Positions 17,271-29,454 of a DNA stretch of 64,000 bases are shown here, piece after piece. Numbering within the stretch: position 1 is the stretch's first letter; each line of letters opens with the position of its first letter. The position numbers and the translations under genes were made by a program. Source of the DNA: Candidatus Neomarinimicrobiota bacterium (GTDB lineage Bacteria > Fidelibacterota > UBA2242 > B5-G15). The stretch covers positions 1 through 64,000 of the forward strand of contig JACDNV010000009.1 in the NCBI GenBank assembly GCA_017656425.1, in the 5' to 3' direction. The notes below the pieces were generated by a model. It had not been told where the DNA came from. It searched no databases and saw only the letters and a list, made by a program, of their open reading frames with translations.

Positions 17271-18929
17271 TTATCTTTTAAAAAATGTGAACTTGCCACT
17301 TCCGATAACTTTATTATCAATTTTCACCCTATATAAATATATTCCCGCTGGTATATCCAATTCTAAACCAGATAAGTTGTAATAACCCCCTACTGGATAT
17401 ATTTCCTGCTTATTTTCCCAGACAAGTTGACCCAGTATATTATAAATATTTATGCTTAATATGCTTTTATCTATTTTAACGTTGTCAATTTCTACAGCGA
17501 AGTTTATTAATTCCTTAGCTGGATTGGGATACGGGATAATCTCTGATTTGACCTTTGATAAATTATTCAATACCAAAGCTCTTTCTACAGCCTCACTTAT
17601 ATCGGGAATACCCCATCCATAGAGGTTATCAGGAGAAAAAGCTCTATCACCTGAAGACCTCAAAATATTTAGAACATCACATGGCTTTAAATTAGGATTT
17701 GCCTGAAGAATAAGCGCGCAGCCTCCTGCAATCAAAGGAGTAGCTAAAGAAGTTCCACTACCCCAGCCATAAAAGACGCCATCATCTATTGCCCCAAAAG
17801 TATATACACCCATTGCACAGACATCGGGTTTAACCCTCCCATCAAAAGTGGGACCATGGGAGCTAAAATAAGCGATATTGCCCAATGAATCTACTGCTCC
17901 AACCGTTATTGCTCCAAAAGCGTCTCCTGGCGTTAAAATCCCTCCATCCCTATACTTACAAGCCTCATTACCAGCGGCTGTAACAATTATTATGCCTCTC
18001 TTGAAGGCTTCGTTTACTGCGATCGATATAGGAGCTGTTTTACCATCAATAATTTCAAAAGAATAGGTAGTATCATCAAAATCACGATACCCGAGTGAGG
18101 TAGAAATTATATCAGCTCCAAGTGAATCTGCCCATTCTATTGCGAAAATATAATTATCTTCTTCAATGGTCGTTTCTGAACGCACATCTTCTGTCTTAGC
18201 CAGAATAATTTCGGAATCATAACTAGCTCCTATTAAAACACCCGGGACATACCCGGATATCAAGCTTAATACCATCGTTCCGTGCCACTGTTGAGGATAT
18301 TCTCCTGGCTCATCTTCAACTTCTGTGTCTTTGTAAATAAAATCTCTTTCAGCTAATAACAATTCATTATTTATCAATCTGTTGAACGCTTCGTGAGATT
18401 TCATAAATCCCGTATCAAAAAGTGCTATCCTTATTCCTTTCCCAGTTAATCCTCTAGAATGTAGCTGAGGTATATTCAACATTTCAAGCTGCCAGTAGGA
18501 ATAACCATATACATTGGCAGACTTACGAAGTCCAATATTCACTGGAATGTAGCTACCACAAGTACTTTTATATTTTCCGACCGGGATTATTTTTTTAACA
18601 AACGATAGCTTTTGTAATTCACCTATTCTATCTTTATTAATTCTACAGCTAAAAGCACCGAGAAACCTCGAATAACCCTCTATTCTATTAACATATAACT
18701 CGAGCTTATTGTAAATTCTTTTATCTGGATAAAAATCTTTCCATGAGGTTATGTAACCAGCTTTAACATGCCTTATTTCAGCTTTCTCATCATATAAGAC
18801 CTGCTTGCCCAGGAATCTATTCAAACTCTCTTCAGAAATAAAAACCCAGTACTTATCACTGGGAAGCAGCGTACCCTCATAAAAAAGCAGAAAGATAACA
18901 ATAAAAGCTCTTAATTGAAGCCTAATCAC
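17271..18929 (-). CDS. Secreted subtilisin-like (S8) protease with type IX-like sorting domain
   Basis: The 552-residue protein has a signal peptide (about 1-23), an inhibitor-like pro-region (about 25-125) and a peptidase S8 domain with the full triad: D172 (ALFDTGF), H216 (WHGTMV) and S394 (SGTSLATP), plus the oxyanion Asn in TAAGNE. The C-terminal 85 residues form a sorting domain (IPYPNPAKELINF, YNILGQLVWE, IPAGIYLYRVK, GSGKFTFFKR), predicting secretion and cell-surface attachment by a type IX-like system. It overlaps the gene upstream on the same strand by 8 bases. Confidence 0.92.
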   Translation of the reverse strand: MIRLQLRAFIVIFLLFYEGTLLPSDKYWVFISEESLNRFLGKQVLYDEKAEIRHVKAGYITSWKDFYPDKRIYNKLELYVNRIEGYSRFLGAFSCRINKDRIGELQKLSFVKKIIPVGKYKSTCGSYIPVNIGLRKSANVYGYSYWQLEMLNIPQLHSRGLTGKGIRIALFDTGFMKSHEAFNRLINNELLLAERDFIYKDTEVEDEPGEYPQQWHGTMVLSLISGYVPGVLIGASYDSEIILAKTEDVRSETTIEEDNYIFAIEWADSLGADIISTSLGYRDFDDTTYSFEIIDGKTAPISIAVNEAFKRGIIIVTAAGNEACKYRDGGILTPGDAFGAITVGAVDSLGNIAYFSSHGPTFDGRVKPDVCAMGVYTFGAIDDGVFYGWGSGTSLATPLIAGGCALILQANPNLKPCDVLNILRSSGDRAFSPDNLYGWGIPDISEAVERALVLNNLSKVKSEIIPYPNPAKELINFAVEIDNVKIDKSILSINIYNILGQLVWENKQEIYPVGGYYNLSGLELDIPAGIYLYRVKIDNKVIGSGKFTFFKR

Positions 18930-19602
18930 TTTCCTTGATAAAAAATTTTATCAGATTATATAGAGTATATTCAAGATTATTTAAGCTCCTCGCTAAAATA
19001 GTGCCGATGACTTTTTTCAATCCGGTATACCTAGCTAAAACTGCATATGGAAATATATCTTTTGTGTACGCAATTACTGGAAATACCTCTTTCGCCTTTT
19101 TCTCAATTTCTGTCAACATATTAATATTTTTGGGTATCAATGCAATACCTTTGTTTAATATAACTTCTGATGACAGGTAACTCTTTAATGCTTTTAAGCA
19201 AGAAATATCGTATAAATTGCTAATATCAGGAAAAACAATCCCTGTTTTATCCGAATTTATCCCTATAAGTGGATTTGTACCAGAAAGATTTATATGATCC
19301 TCAACAAGAACTATCTCTGTGTTATCGCTACTATCAACTATATTACCGGAACCAATTAGAACCAATCTTTTAACACCCATTTGTACTACATTCCTTATTA
19401 TACCTGACTGAACCTGAGGTTCATTTACTTCCACACAGAATAGAAGATTTTTGGGTTTTAGCTTATAAACATTTATATTGGGAAGCGAAAAAATTTGCTC
19501 AAAACCTCCCGTCACAGGGATAGCTTGTATTATAACAGTGTCTAAGGGAATTTTAAGCTTTGAAGAAAGTAGATCGTAATAATTTATATGGCTAAGTTTC
19601 AT
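18922..19602 (-). CDS. Purine nucleoside phosphorylase-like protein, reduced
   Basis: The 226-residue protein resembles trimeric purine nucleoside phosphorylases (about 270 residues). It has GVKRLVLIGSGNIV (like the MGVKxLILTNAAGGI region) and the hallmark EDHINLSGTNPLIGINSDKTG...FPDISNLYD. The phosphate-binding start (GSGLG), the GP-x-YET segment and the M-S-T-x-PE segment are absent or unrecognisable, so activity is doubtful. It overlaps divIVA by 4 bases. It may be a degenerate enzyme or a binding protein that has taken on a role in the division operon. Confidence 0.6.
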   Translation of the reverse strand: MKLSHINYYDLLSSKLKIPLDTVIIQAIPVTGGFEQIFSLPNINVYKLKPKNLLFCVEVNEPQVQSGIIRNVVQMGVKRLVLIGSGNIVDSSDNTEIVLVEDHINLSGTNPLIGINSDKTGIVFPDISNLYDISCLKALKSYLSSEVILNKGIALIPKNINMLTEIEKKAKEVFPVIAYTKDIFPYAVLARYTGLKKVIGTILARSLNNLEYTLYNLIKFFIKESD

Positions 19603-20003
19603 TCATTTTTATCTTCAAACTCATCCAATCTTACACTTATTTCTACAAACTCTCTCAGTTTATCTATTAACTCCTCTATCTCCTTTATTATTCTCATCTT
19701 CTCAATTTTTAATTCACTAAGTTCCGCATATGCTTTCTCTTTTTCTCTCTCCGCTTGATTGATAATATCCCCAGCTTTTGCTTTTGCCTCCCTTAGAATA
19801 TTTTCTGCCTCCACATTCGCCTCTTTTATTATTTCTTCCGGAGACTTACCATCAAGACCCGGAACTCTATACTCCTCCAATTTATTATGTAAATTTTCAA
19901 TCTCGCTGGCTACAGCTTCAAGAAAATACTTTACTTCAACAGTATCGAAACCCCACAGACTTTTATTGAACGTTTTATTTCTGACATCTTCAGGGTTTAT
20001 CAT
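19599..20003 (-). CDS. divIVA: DivIVA-domain coiled-coil protein
   Basis: The 134-residue protein opens with the DivIVA membrane-binding and dimerisation motif (INPEDVRNKTFNKSLWGFDTVEVKYFLEAV). A long coiled coil rich in Glu, Lys and Ala follows. Family members mark poles or septa and recruit cell-wall and segregation factors. It lies in the common yggS-yggT-divIVA order, overlapping yggT by 4 bases. Confidence 0.88.
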   Translation of the reverse strand: MINPEDVRNKTFNKSLWGFDTVEVKYFLEAVASEIENLHNKLEEYRVPGLDGKSPEEIIKEANVEAENILREAKAKAGDIINQAEREKEKAYAELSELKIEKMRIIKEIEELIDKLREFVEISVRLDEFEDKNE

Positions 20004-20293
20004 AAAAATAACTCTCCCAGTCTAATCAAAGTACGAACAAGAAATTCATTAAGAAAATAAAAAATTAAAATAGCTATAAATGGCGCAAGGTCAACATGTT
20101 TAATATGAATCTTTTTTCTTATCTGAATGAGTACAGGTTCAACGACAATTCGTAGAAAATTTCTCATGGGGTTGTTGTGTAGGGCAGGTATCCAGAATAA
20201 AATAGCATCGACAATTATTAAAAAAATATAGATATTTATTAAAATCGATATCACCTTTGCTATTGCAATTAAAAAATAACCGATTAGAAACAT
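20000..20293 (-). CDS. yggT: YggT family integral membrane protein
   Basis: The 97-residue protein has two hydrophobic segments separated by the conserved LRIVVEPVLIQIRKKI stretch, followed by VDLAPFIAILIFYFLN. The length and motif are typical of YggT, a membrane protein linked to division-gene clusters and osmotic stress. The ATG overlaps the last base of yggS, and the end overlaps divIVA. Confidence 0.88.
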   Translation of the reverse strand: MFLIGYFLIAIAKVISILINIYIFLIIVDAILFWIPALHNNPMRNFLRIVVEPVLIQIRKKIHIKHVDLAPFIAILIFYFLNEFLVRTLIRLGELFL

Positions 20294-20982
20294 CAGTTCC
20301 TCTCCCCAAATAAAGCTCTACCAATTCTAACCATGTTAGAACCTTCTTCAACGGCGATCTCAAAATCATCGCTCATACCCATCGATAAAGTATCTATTTC
20401 TGTTTTAGGTATCTTCGATTCTTTTACATTGTTATAAATCTTATACATCAAACGAAAAGCCTGCCTAATTTTTCTTTTATTATCAGTAAGTGGTCCAATA
20501 GTCATTAGTCCCTTTACTACTATCCCATCGAGCTCTGATATCTTATATATAAAATCAATTACCTCTTCGGGATCTATTCCAAATTTTGTACTCTCACCTG
20601 AAATGTTAACCTCTACCAACACAGGCAATCTCTTATTTAATTCTTTGCTATATTCTGATACTTTTTTAGCAATTTTCAGTGAATCGATTGATTGTATAAT
20701 ATCGAAATATTGCACAGTTTTCTTTGCTTTATTGGACTGCAAATGGCCAACTAAATGCCATATGATTTTCCCCCTTCCAAGCTGTTCAATCTTTGGTATT
20801 GCTTCCTGCACTCTATTTTCGCCAATATCATAAATACCACATGATATAGCCTCTTGTATTACACTGACAGGTTTCATTTTAGAGACCGCAACAATTCTAA
20901 CACTTTCCTTACTTCCTGATCTTTCAAGAGCATCTCTAATTTTCTCTCTTATTTGCTGTAATCTGCTCTTAATATCAATCAT
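20293..20982 (-). CDS. yggS: PLP homeostasis protein (YggS/PLPBP family)
   Basis: The 229-residue fold-type III PLP-binding protein has the Schiff-base lysine K35 in VAVSKMKPV. Other family motifs are IGENRVQEA, WHLVGHLQSNKAK, VNISGESTKFGI, GLMTIG and TLSMGMSDDFEIAVEEGSNMVRIGRALFG. It buffers pyridoxal phosphate in the cytoplasm and has no known catalytic reaction. First gene of the yggS-yggT-divIVA-PNP-like-subtilase run, 17 bases after gyrA on the same strand. Confidence 0.95.
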   Translation of the reverse strand: MIDIKSRLQQIREKIRDALERSGSKESVRIVAVSKMKPVSVIQEAISCGIYDIGENRVQEAIPKIEQLGRGKIIWHLVGHLQSNKAKKTVQYFDIIQSIDSLKIAKKVSEYSKELNKRLPVLVEVNISGESTKFGIDPEEVIDFIYKISELDGIVVKGLMTIGPLTDNKRKIRQAFRLMYKIYNNVKESKIPKTEIDTLSMGMSDDFEIAVEEGSNMVRIGRALFGERN

Positions 20983-20999
20983 AATAGGATAAATAATTA

Positions 21000-23480
21000 T
21001 TATTCACTTTGCCCTTCATCAACCACAAAATCCTCTTCCGATTCCATTACTCTTGTTACAGCTGATATTTTATCATTTTCGTCGAGTTTTATCAAACGCA
21101 CTCCTTGAGTAATCCTGCCAATAACTCTTATATCAGAAACAGAGAGTCTTATCAACACACCTTTTCCGGTGATAATCATTAAGTCATCACTGTCAACGAC
21201 TTCAAGCATAGCAATCATTTTTCCATTTCTTACTGTCGTCTTCATTGTAATCACTCCTACACCACAACGACGTTGAATAGGATAGTCACTTATTTTTGTC
21301 CTCTTGCCATAGCCATTCTCTGTAACAACGAGGAGAGTCCCTTCTCTTCTTACTACGACCACACCTACTACTCGATTTCCATCACCTGGGAGTTTTACTC
21401 CAAGAACACCCGAAGCATTTCTACCCATGGGCCTAACATCCTTTTCATTGAATCTTATTGCTTTCCCATAAGCCGTACCTAAGATAATATCCTGATTACC
21501 GTTTGTAAGCTGTACATCAATAAGGTCATCATCATCCTGAAGAACAATTGCTCTAATACCGGTTCTCCTAGGTCTACTGAAGCTCTCAAGTGGTGTCTTT
21601 TTAACAAGCCCATTTTTCGTAACCATCAAAACATATCTATCACCGTCAAAATTCTTTACATTTAAAACTGCCTTCACCACTTCATCTGGCTCAGTATCTA
21701 TTAAATTAACGATTGCTGTACCCCTTGATGCTCTACCAGCCTGAGGGATTTCATGTACTTTTAACCAGTAACATTTTCCTTTATCTGTAAATATAAGAAG
21801 ATAATCGTGAGTCGAAGCTATAAATAGATTGCTTACAAAATCTTCTCCTTTTGCTTTAGCACCTGTACTTCCTCTTCCACCCCTATTTTGCCTTCTGTAG
21901 GCAGAAACGGGAAACCTTTTAATATATCCATTATTTGTTATTGTTATGACCATATCTTCTTCTGCTATCATATCCTCAATCTTAAACTCTCCAACATCAT
22001 CGATAATCTCTGTCCTCCTGCCATCTCCATAAGTATTTTTTATTTCAAATAGCTCTTGCTTAAGTATTTCCATCCTTAAAGACCTGTTGCCCAATATCTC
22101 TTTTAATTTTGCTATAAGCTTTAATGTCTCCTTATATTCTTTAACAACTTTTTCCGTCTCCAGACTGGTCAATTTCTGCAATCTCATATCCAGTATAGCC
22201 TGTGACTGCCTTTCAGACAGTCCAAATCTTGACATCAATTTATTTCTTGCATCCTCGACAGTCTTTGAAGATTTTATAATTGCTATAACCTCGTCAATAT
22301 TATCAAGTGCTATTTTTAACCCTTCAAGGATGTGAGCTTTTTCCTCTGCAGCATTCAGGTCATATCGTGTTCTTTTTACTATTATTTCATGCCTGAAATC
22401 TATAAAGTGCTGCAGTACCTCTTTAAGGTTCAACAATTTTGGTACACCATCAACAAGAGCCAACATATTAATTCCAAAGCTATCCTGCAGCTGGGTATGG
22501 GAGTAAAGTCTATTGAGTATGACCTCAGGTACTGCGTCTTTCTTTAATTCAATAACGACCCTTATTCCATCCCTATCTGATTCATCTCTTATATCAGTTA
22601 TACCCTCGATGGTCTTCGACTGAACAAGTTTTGCAATTTTTTCAATTAGTGAGGCCTTATTTACCTGAAAAGGTAGCTCCGTTATTATTATACTTTCTTT
22701 TCCTCCCTTTGATTTTTCAATATTTGTTCTCGCCCTTATTTTAATTACACCTTTGCCTGTCCTGTAAGCCTCCTTTATTCCTTCAATACCCATAATGAAG
22801 CCACCTGTCGGAAAATCCGGTCCTTTAACAAAATTCATAAGGTCATCAATAGTACAATCGGGTCTATCCACAAGATAAACTATTGCATCCACAATCTCAT
22901 CTAGAGAATGTGGTGGTATATTTGTCATCATTCCAACTGCGATACCACTACAGCCATTCATCAGCAAGTTGGGTATTGCAGCAGGTAGCACAGATGGTTC
23001 TTTCAGAGATTCATCAAAGTTAGGTACAAATTCAACCGTATTTTTATCAATATCCCTCAATAACTCGCCAGCAATTCTGGTTAGTCTCGCCTCAGTATAA
23101 CGCATCGCGGCCGGACTATCTCCATCGATGGAGCCAAAATTACCCTGCCCATCCACAAGAGGATATCTCATTGTAAAGTCCTGAGCCATTCTTACTAAAG
23201 CATCATATACCGCACTATCACCATGTGGATGATATTTACCAAGGACTTCACCAACAATCCTTGCACATTTTCTTGTAGGTCTATTATATGTTAGCCCAAG
23301 CTCACTCATACCGTAAAGTATTCTTCTCTGGACAGGCTTCAGTCCGTCTCGAACGTCTGGAAGGGCCCTAGCAACAATTACAGACATAGAATAATCAAGA
23401 TAGGAGCCCTTCATCTCCTCTTCGATACTTACAGGTACAATCTTTTCTCTTTTGAAGTCAATGTTTAATTTATCATTCAT
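21000..23480 (-). CDS. gyrA: DNA gyrase subunit A
   Basis: The 826-residue protein has the catalytic tyrosine Y128 ([10 protein letters not shown]) and the quinolone region [13 protein letters not shown] with the sensitive-type Ser (S89) and Asp (D93). Six C-terminal beta-pinwheel blades begin after the GyrA-box-like QNRGGRG. It works with GyrB to introduce negative supercoils. The start [23 protein letters not shown] is standard. It is transcribed after gyrB with a 3-base gap. Confidence 0.98.
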   Translation of the reverse strand: MNDKLNIDFKREKIVPVSIEEEMKGSYLDYSMSVIVARALPDVRDGLKPVQRRILYGMSELGLTYNRPTRKCARIVGEVLGKYHPHGDSAVYDALVRMAQDFTMRYPLVDGQGNFGSIDGDSPAAMRYTEARLTRIAGELLRDIDKNTVEFVPNFDESLKEPSVLPAAIPNLLMNGCSGIAVGMMTNIPPHSLDEIVDAIVYLVDRPDCTIDDLMNFVKGPDFPTGGFIMGIEGIKEAYRTGKGVIKIRARTNIEKSKGGKESIIITELPFQVNKASLIEKIAKLVQSKTIEGITDIRDESDRDGIRVVIELKKDAVPEVILNRLYSHTQLQDSFGINMLALVDGVPKLLNLKEVLQHFIDFRHEIIVKRTRYDLNAAEEKAHILEGLKIALDNIDEVIAIIKSSKTVEDARNKLMSRFGLSERQSQAILDMRLQKLTSLETEKVVKEYKETLKLIAKLKEILGNRSLRMEILKQELFEIKNTYGDGRRTEIIDDVGEFKIEDMIAEEDMVITITNNGYIKRFPVSAYRRQNRGGRGSTGAKAKGEDFVSNLFIASTHDYLLIFTDKGKCYWLKVHEIPQAGRASRGTAIVNLIDTEPDEVVKAVLNVKNFDGDRYVLMVTKNGLVKKTPLESFSRPRRTGIRAIVLQDDDDLIDVQLTNGNQDIILGTAYGKAIRFNEKDVRPMGRNASGVLGVKLPGDGNRVVGVVVVRREGTLLVVTENGYGKRTKISDYPIQRRCGVGVITMKTTVRNGKMIAMLEVVDSDDLMIITGKGVLIRLSVSDIRVIGRITQGVRLIKLDENDKISAVTRVMESEEDFVVDEGQSE

Positions 23481-23483
23481 AGC

Positions 23484-25681
<2,198 letters not shown>

Positions 25682-25697
25682 AAAACCTTATATTTTT

Positions 25698-26798
25698 TTA
25701 AACCTCTATCAATTTGACATTGTTGATATGAGATTTTTCAAACCTATTATAATTAGAGATATCAGTAGTTGTAATTAAAAACTGGAAATCCGGAAAAAGC
25801 ATATCACAAACTTTTGACATATGTTCATAATCCAGATAGGCAAATAAATCATCGAGCAGAGTAATCGGTGGTTCACTTAACTTCCTTTTTATAAATTCAG
25901 CTTCTGCAAGTTTTATTAAGATCAGTGCGGATTTCTGCTCACCTTGAGAACCAATATCTTTTATTTCCTTATCTCCATAGAGAATATTTATTCTATCAAT
26001 ATGCACCCCAGTTGTCGTTCTTGTTAAAATAATATCTTTTCTGAAATTATCCCTTAACGAATTAAAAAAATCATGATAAGTAATAAGTCCATTTGATGTA
26101 TTTACTGATTGTTTATAAATGAACTTAAGTGATTTAGAATCGCAACCGCTATGTAATCCTATATCCGCTAATAGCACATTGAAACTTTTGAAAAAATTTT
26201 TTCTCTTTTCGTAGATAAGGAAATTCTCTTTTGATAAATTCTCATCCAGTAAACTAAGATAATCGTCATAATCAAAATCGCCTTTTTCCCTTTTACCTTT
26301 AAGTATTTTATTTCTCTCTAAAATATTTTTTCGGTAAGAAATAATCGTCTGAAAATATTTATTATCAACAATAGAAAGAAGTCTATCAACAAACTTTCTT
26401 CTCAAAGAAGGTGTCCCAGAACATATATTTTCATGTTCTGGTGATAATATTACCAAAGGAATTTTTCCTACTATATCTCTCAATCTCTCCAGTTCTTCTC
26501 CATTTACAAAAGCTTTTTTCCCCATACTCTCATGGCAGTTAAAATTTACCAAAATTTTTTGATTTTTCGAATTGTAAAAATGCCCAAATATCTGGAAAAA
26601 ATCGGAGGAAAAATTTATTAATTCTTTATCATTTGAAACTCTAAAACTTTTATTTATACCAAGATAGTAGACCGCTTCCAGGATACTGGTCTTACCTGCT
26701 CCGTTTTTACCAATGATAATATTTACACCGTTGGTAAATACAAATTCCTTATTTAAGTAGTTTCTAAAATTTATAAGCTTTAATGTCTCTATATACAT
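25698..26798 (-). CDS. recF: DNA replication and repair protein RecF
   Basis: The 366-residue SMC-like ATPase has Walker A GKNGAGKTS at residues 30-38, the signature motif SQGEQKSALI, and Walker B TLLDDLFAYLD. It opens MYIETLKLINFRNY as the family does. It acts in gap repair with RecO and RecR. The gap from dnaN upstream is 19 bases, so the genes are co-transcribed. Confidence 0.97.
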   Translation of the reverse strand: MYIETLKLINFRNYLNKEFVFTNGVNIIIGKNGAGKTSILEAVYYLGINKSFRVSNDKELINFSSDFFQIFGHFYNSKNQKILVNFNCHESMGKKAFVNGEELERLRDIVGKIPLVILSPEHENICSGTPSLRRKFVDRLLSIVDNKYFQTIISYRKNILERNKILKGKREKGDFDYDDYLSLLDENLSKENFLIYEKRKNFFKSFNVLLADIGLHSGCDSKSLKFIYKQSVNTSNGLITYHDFFNSLRDNFRKDIILTRTTTGVHIDRINILYGDKEIKDIGSQGEQKSALILIKLAEAEFIKRKLSEPPITLLDDLFAYLDYEHMSKVCDMLFPDFQFLITTTDISNYNRFEKSHINNVKLIEV

Positions 26799-26817
26799 TA
26801 AAAATTAACAGAGGAAG

Positions 26818-27939
26818 TCAATCTTCAACCAGTCGGATGGGCATCAATAACATGAACAATTCCTCTCCATCAGTATTTTCATCAGGCTCAAGAATAGTCG
26901 CAGATGTAGGAGTTTTGAACTTAAAATTGAATTTGGGTGAATCTATGTTTCTAAGTAACTCTTTGAGATATTCAGAATTAAAACCAATATTTATTGGATC
27001 TCCTGAGTACTCTCCATCAAATTCCTCCTCTGCAGAGCTTCTATTTTCTTCATCGTACGCTTTCATCTTAAGAGAAACATCTGGATTTAGGTTTAAAACA
27101 ACCTGATGGGTGGTCTTATTGGAAAAAATAGAAACTCTCTTAATTGTAGAATAAAATTCTTCAACACTGGTCTTGAGAACTTTGTCATTATCTACTGGTA
27201 CTACACTTTCGTAATCAGGAAAGTGTTCATTGATAAGCCTAGAAAAAATTATTGCATTGTCAATGGAAGCTTTTACATGATTGTCTCCTATAGACAGTAC
27301 TATTTTTTCGCCATCTTTTAAATAGCTTTGAAGTACGTTTAAAAACTTCTTCGGAATAATAATATCCTTTTCGAAATCCTCTTTATTTATGTCAAATCTT
27401 TTAAGACAGATTAACCTATGTCCATCTGTAGATACAGTTCTTAACTCTTTATTCTTAAACTGAAATAAAACCCCAATAAGTGCAGGCTTTAATTCATCCC
27501 TTGCAACAGCAAATATGGTCTTTCTTATTATTCTGTTTAAAATTTCACTATCAAATTCTATCTCATGCAGTATATTCACATTTGGCAAAGATGGAAATTC
27601 ATCGGGAGACCTTCCCATAATCTCATACTTACCACGTTCAGTAGTTATCTTAACCAATCCTTCATAATCGGCTTTTATGGATAGAATACCAGGTTCAAGT
27701 TCACCAACTATTTCTGTAAAGAGTCTTGATGGTACTGCAACACTACCATCTTCGATACCATTGACTTCCATATCAACGTTCATTGTAATTTCTATATCTG
27801 ATGATCTAAGGGAAAGTGTATTTCCTTTTAGTGTCATTAATATACAGTTTAAAATAGGCATTGAAGTACGAACGGGTGAAACCTTAGAAACTTTTAATAT
27901 TTGTTCATACAATTCATATTTATCAGCTTTTAGATACAT
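26818..27939 (-). CDS. dnaN: DNA polymerase III beta sliding clamp
   Basis: The 373-residue protein has three clamp folds. Family motifs are MPILNCILMTL, SSDIEITMNVDM, ATDGHRL-like STDGHRLICL, and the C-terminal hydrophobic pocket end LMLLMPIRL. A strong AAAAGGGGG Shine-Dalgarno stands at 27947-27955 (complement). First gene of the dnaN-recF-dciA-gyrB-gyrA set. It is about 11.6 kb from dnaA and transcribed away from it, not directly after it as in many bacteria. Confidence 0.97.
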   Translation of the reverse strand: MYLKADKYELYEQILKVSKVSPVRTSMPILNCILMTLKGNTLSLRSSDIEITMNVDMEVNGIEDGSVAVPSRLFTEIVGELEPGILSIKADYEGLVKITTERGKYEIMGRSPDEFPSLPNVNILHEIEFDSEILNRIIRKTIFAVARDELKPALIGVLFQFKNKELRTVSTDGHRLICLKRFDINKEDFEKDIIIPKKFLNVLQSYLKDGEKIVLSIGDNHVKASIDNAIIFSRLINEHFPDYESVVPVDNDKVLKTSVEEFYSTIKRVSIFSNKTTHQVVLNLNPDVSLKMKAYDEENRSSAEEEFDGEYSGDPINIGFNSEYLKELLRNIDSPKFNFKFKTPTSATILEPDENTDGEELFMLLMPIRLVED

Positions 27940-28179
27940 AAATTAACCCCCTTTTGTTATATAAATATAACTCTAAAAAGTAAATTATATCAAGTTATTT
28001 ATTATATACATTGTTGAATTGTTGATTTCTGAATTAATCGCTAAAAGATAATTAATTGAGAGTTTTTTATTTGTTAATTTGATGTTAATTAAATGTGAAT
28101 ATGGCATGTATGAATAAAATTTACTCGAAAAATAAAAAAAGAGAATAAATATAAACATATTATTAACAATCTTTTTGTG
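27940..28179. promoter_or_regulatory. dnaN upstream region
   Basis: This 240-base, very AT-rich gap lies between surA and dnaN. On the - strand a TATAAT (complement of 27984-27989) is a plausible -10 for dnaN, but I see no good -35. A TTATTAACA at 28160-28168 is a two-mismatch DnaA-box-like word. Nothing else is recognisable. Confidence 0.4.
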
Positions 28180-29430
28180 TTATTTCAATTTGATTTCAAT
28201 ATAAAAGTTTTTTTTCAGTTCCTCGATCCATTTAAGGTAAAGATTCATCTGCTTTAATTGGAGAGCGTATTGTTCCAGAGTTATCCACATATCGTTGTAT
28301 ACGCCATTTAGCTTTAATATATGAAAACCCATCTCTGTTCTAAATGGTTCACTAATCTCATCGACTTTGAGAGTATCCAAAATTGTAATAAACTCTTTTT
28401 GTTTGATTTGATTTTTGGGGATTCTTTCAATTCTGCCGAAATTTATTTTTGCGTCAGGATCATCGCTATATTTATATGCAGCCGAATCGAAAGAAATCTC
28501 TTTATTCTCGACCATCTTTTTGATTTTGTATATTTTCATTCTTGCTTGTTCTATATTTTCCTGAGATATTTTAGGCTTAATTAGAATATGTCTAACCCTT
28601 ATTTTTTCTCCTTTTCTATCTACTAACTGTATTATGTGGTATCCAAGCTCTGTTTTTATAATGTCACTTACTTCATCAGGTTCTAAAGAGAAAGCGGCTT
28701 CTTCGAAGGAAGTTATAAAATCACCTCTTTGAATAAATCCAAGATCACCACCATATGGTGCTGTTGCAGGATCGTCAGAATATTTCTTTGCAAGCTCTGA
28801 AAAATCATGCCCATTAAGTATAAGTTCCCTGAGAGAGTCAATAAGAGACAAAGCTTCCTGATTCTCCTTGTTCCCAGGCCTGATCTCAATTAATATATGG
28901 CTGAAATCTAACGTCGGGGGTATTTCTGGGATGCTATCTTTATATGTTTCATAAAACTTTTCCACTTCTTGTCTTGTTAACGTAATGTTTTGAAACTTTT
29001 TACTCTTGAGTTTTTGCACGAGTATCATATTTTTAATAATCGGTCTATAATCCCTTTTAATTTTATTAAGCGGTCCTCCAAGCAAATTCTCAGCTTTCTG
29101 CTGGGAACCTGCCTGTTTTATTATTTGTTCAATTTTTTGATTTAACATTTCTTCAACTTCTCGGTCGGATACTTCGATACTTTCAATTTTCGCCTGCTCG
29201 ACAAGAATTTTATCCTCAATAAGAGCATTCAGGGCAAGTTCTCTTAACTTTTGATATTTTTCTTTGTTGACTTCTGGGTTAATACCCATTTGGGAAGCAT
29301 TAAGTCTTGCTAATTGTTCAACTTCACTGTATAAAATTATGTTATCATCAACAATTGCAGCGATTCCATCAATAAGTTCCTGTGAGTATATTGTAATGAA
29401 GGTTAAAAGCAGAAAGACGTACCTCTTCAT
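28180..29430 (-). CDS. surA: SurA-like periplasmic peptidyl-prolyl isomerase/chaperone
   Basis: The 416-residue protein has a signal peptide (MKRYVFLLLTFITIYSQ) and a SurA N-terminal domain (about 20-150: DGIAAIVDDNIILYSEVE). Two parvulin domains follow (about 170-265 and 275-375: FSHILIEIRPG...DLGFIQRGDF, then VRHILIKPK...DPDAKINFGRI). A short C-terminal helix region closes it. It escorts outer-membrane proteins across the periplasm. It stands 24 bases after a second parvulin gene. Confidence 0.9.
   Translation of the reverse strand: MKRYVFLLLTFITIYSQELIDGIAAIVDDNIILYSEVEQLARLNASQMGINPEVNKEKYQKLRELALNALIEDKILVEQAKIESIEVSDREVEEMLNQKIEQIIKQAGSQQKAENLLGGPLNKIKRDYRPIIKNMILVQKLKSKKFQNITLTRQEVEKFYETYKDSIPEIPPTLDFSHILIEIRPGNKENQEALSLIDSLRELILNGHDFSELAKKYSDDPATAPYGGDLGFIQRGDFITSFEEAAFSLEPDEVSDIIKTELGYHIIQLVDRKGEKIRVRHILIKPKISQENIEQARMKIYKIKKMVENKEISFDSAAYKYSDDPDAKINFGRIERIPKNQIKQKEFITILDTLKVDEISEPFRTEMGFHILKLNGVYNDMWITLEQYALQLKQMNLYLKWIEELKKNFYIEIKLK
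28281..28289 (+). other. Perfect 9-base DnaA-box sequence inside surA
   Basis: TTATCCACA, the consensus DnaA box, lies in the 3' part of surA. It is the only perfect copy I noticed. A single 9-mer in coding DNA can be chance, so its use as a titration or regulatory site for dnaN is only a possibility. Confidence 0.3.
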
Positions 29431-29454
29431 TTCTCCCCTTATGATTTTGAATGA

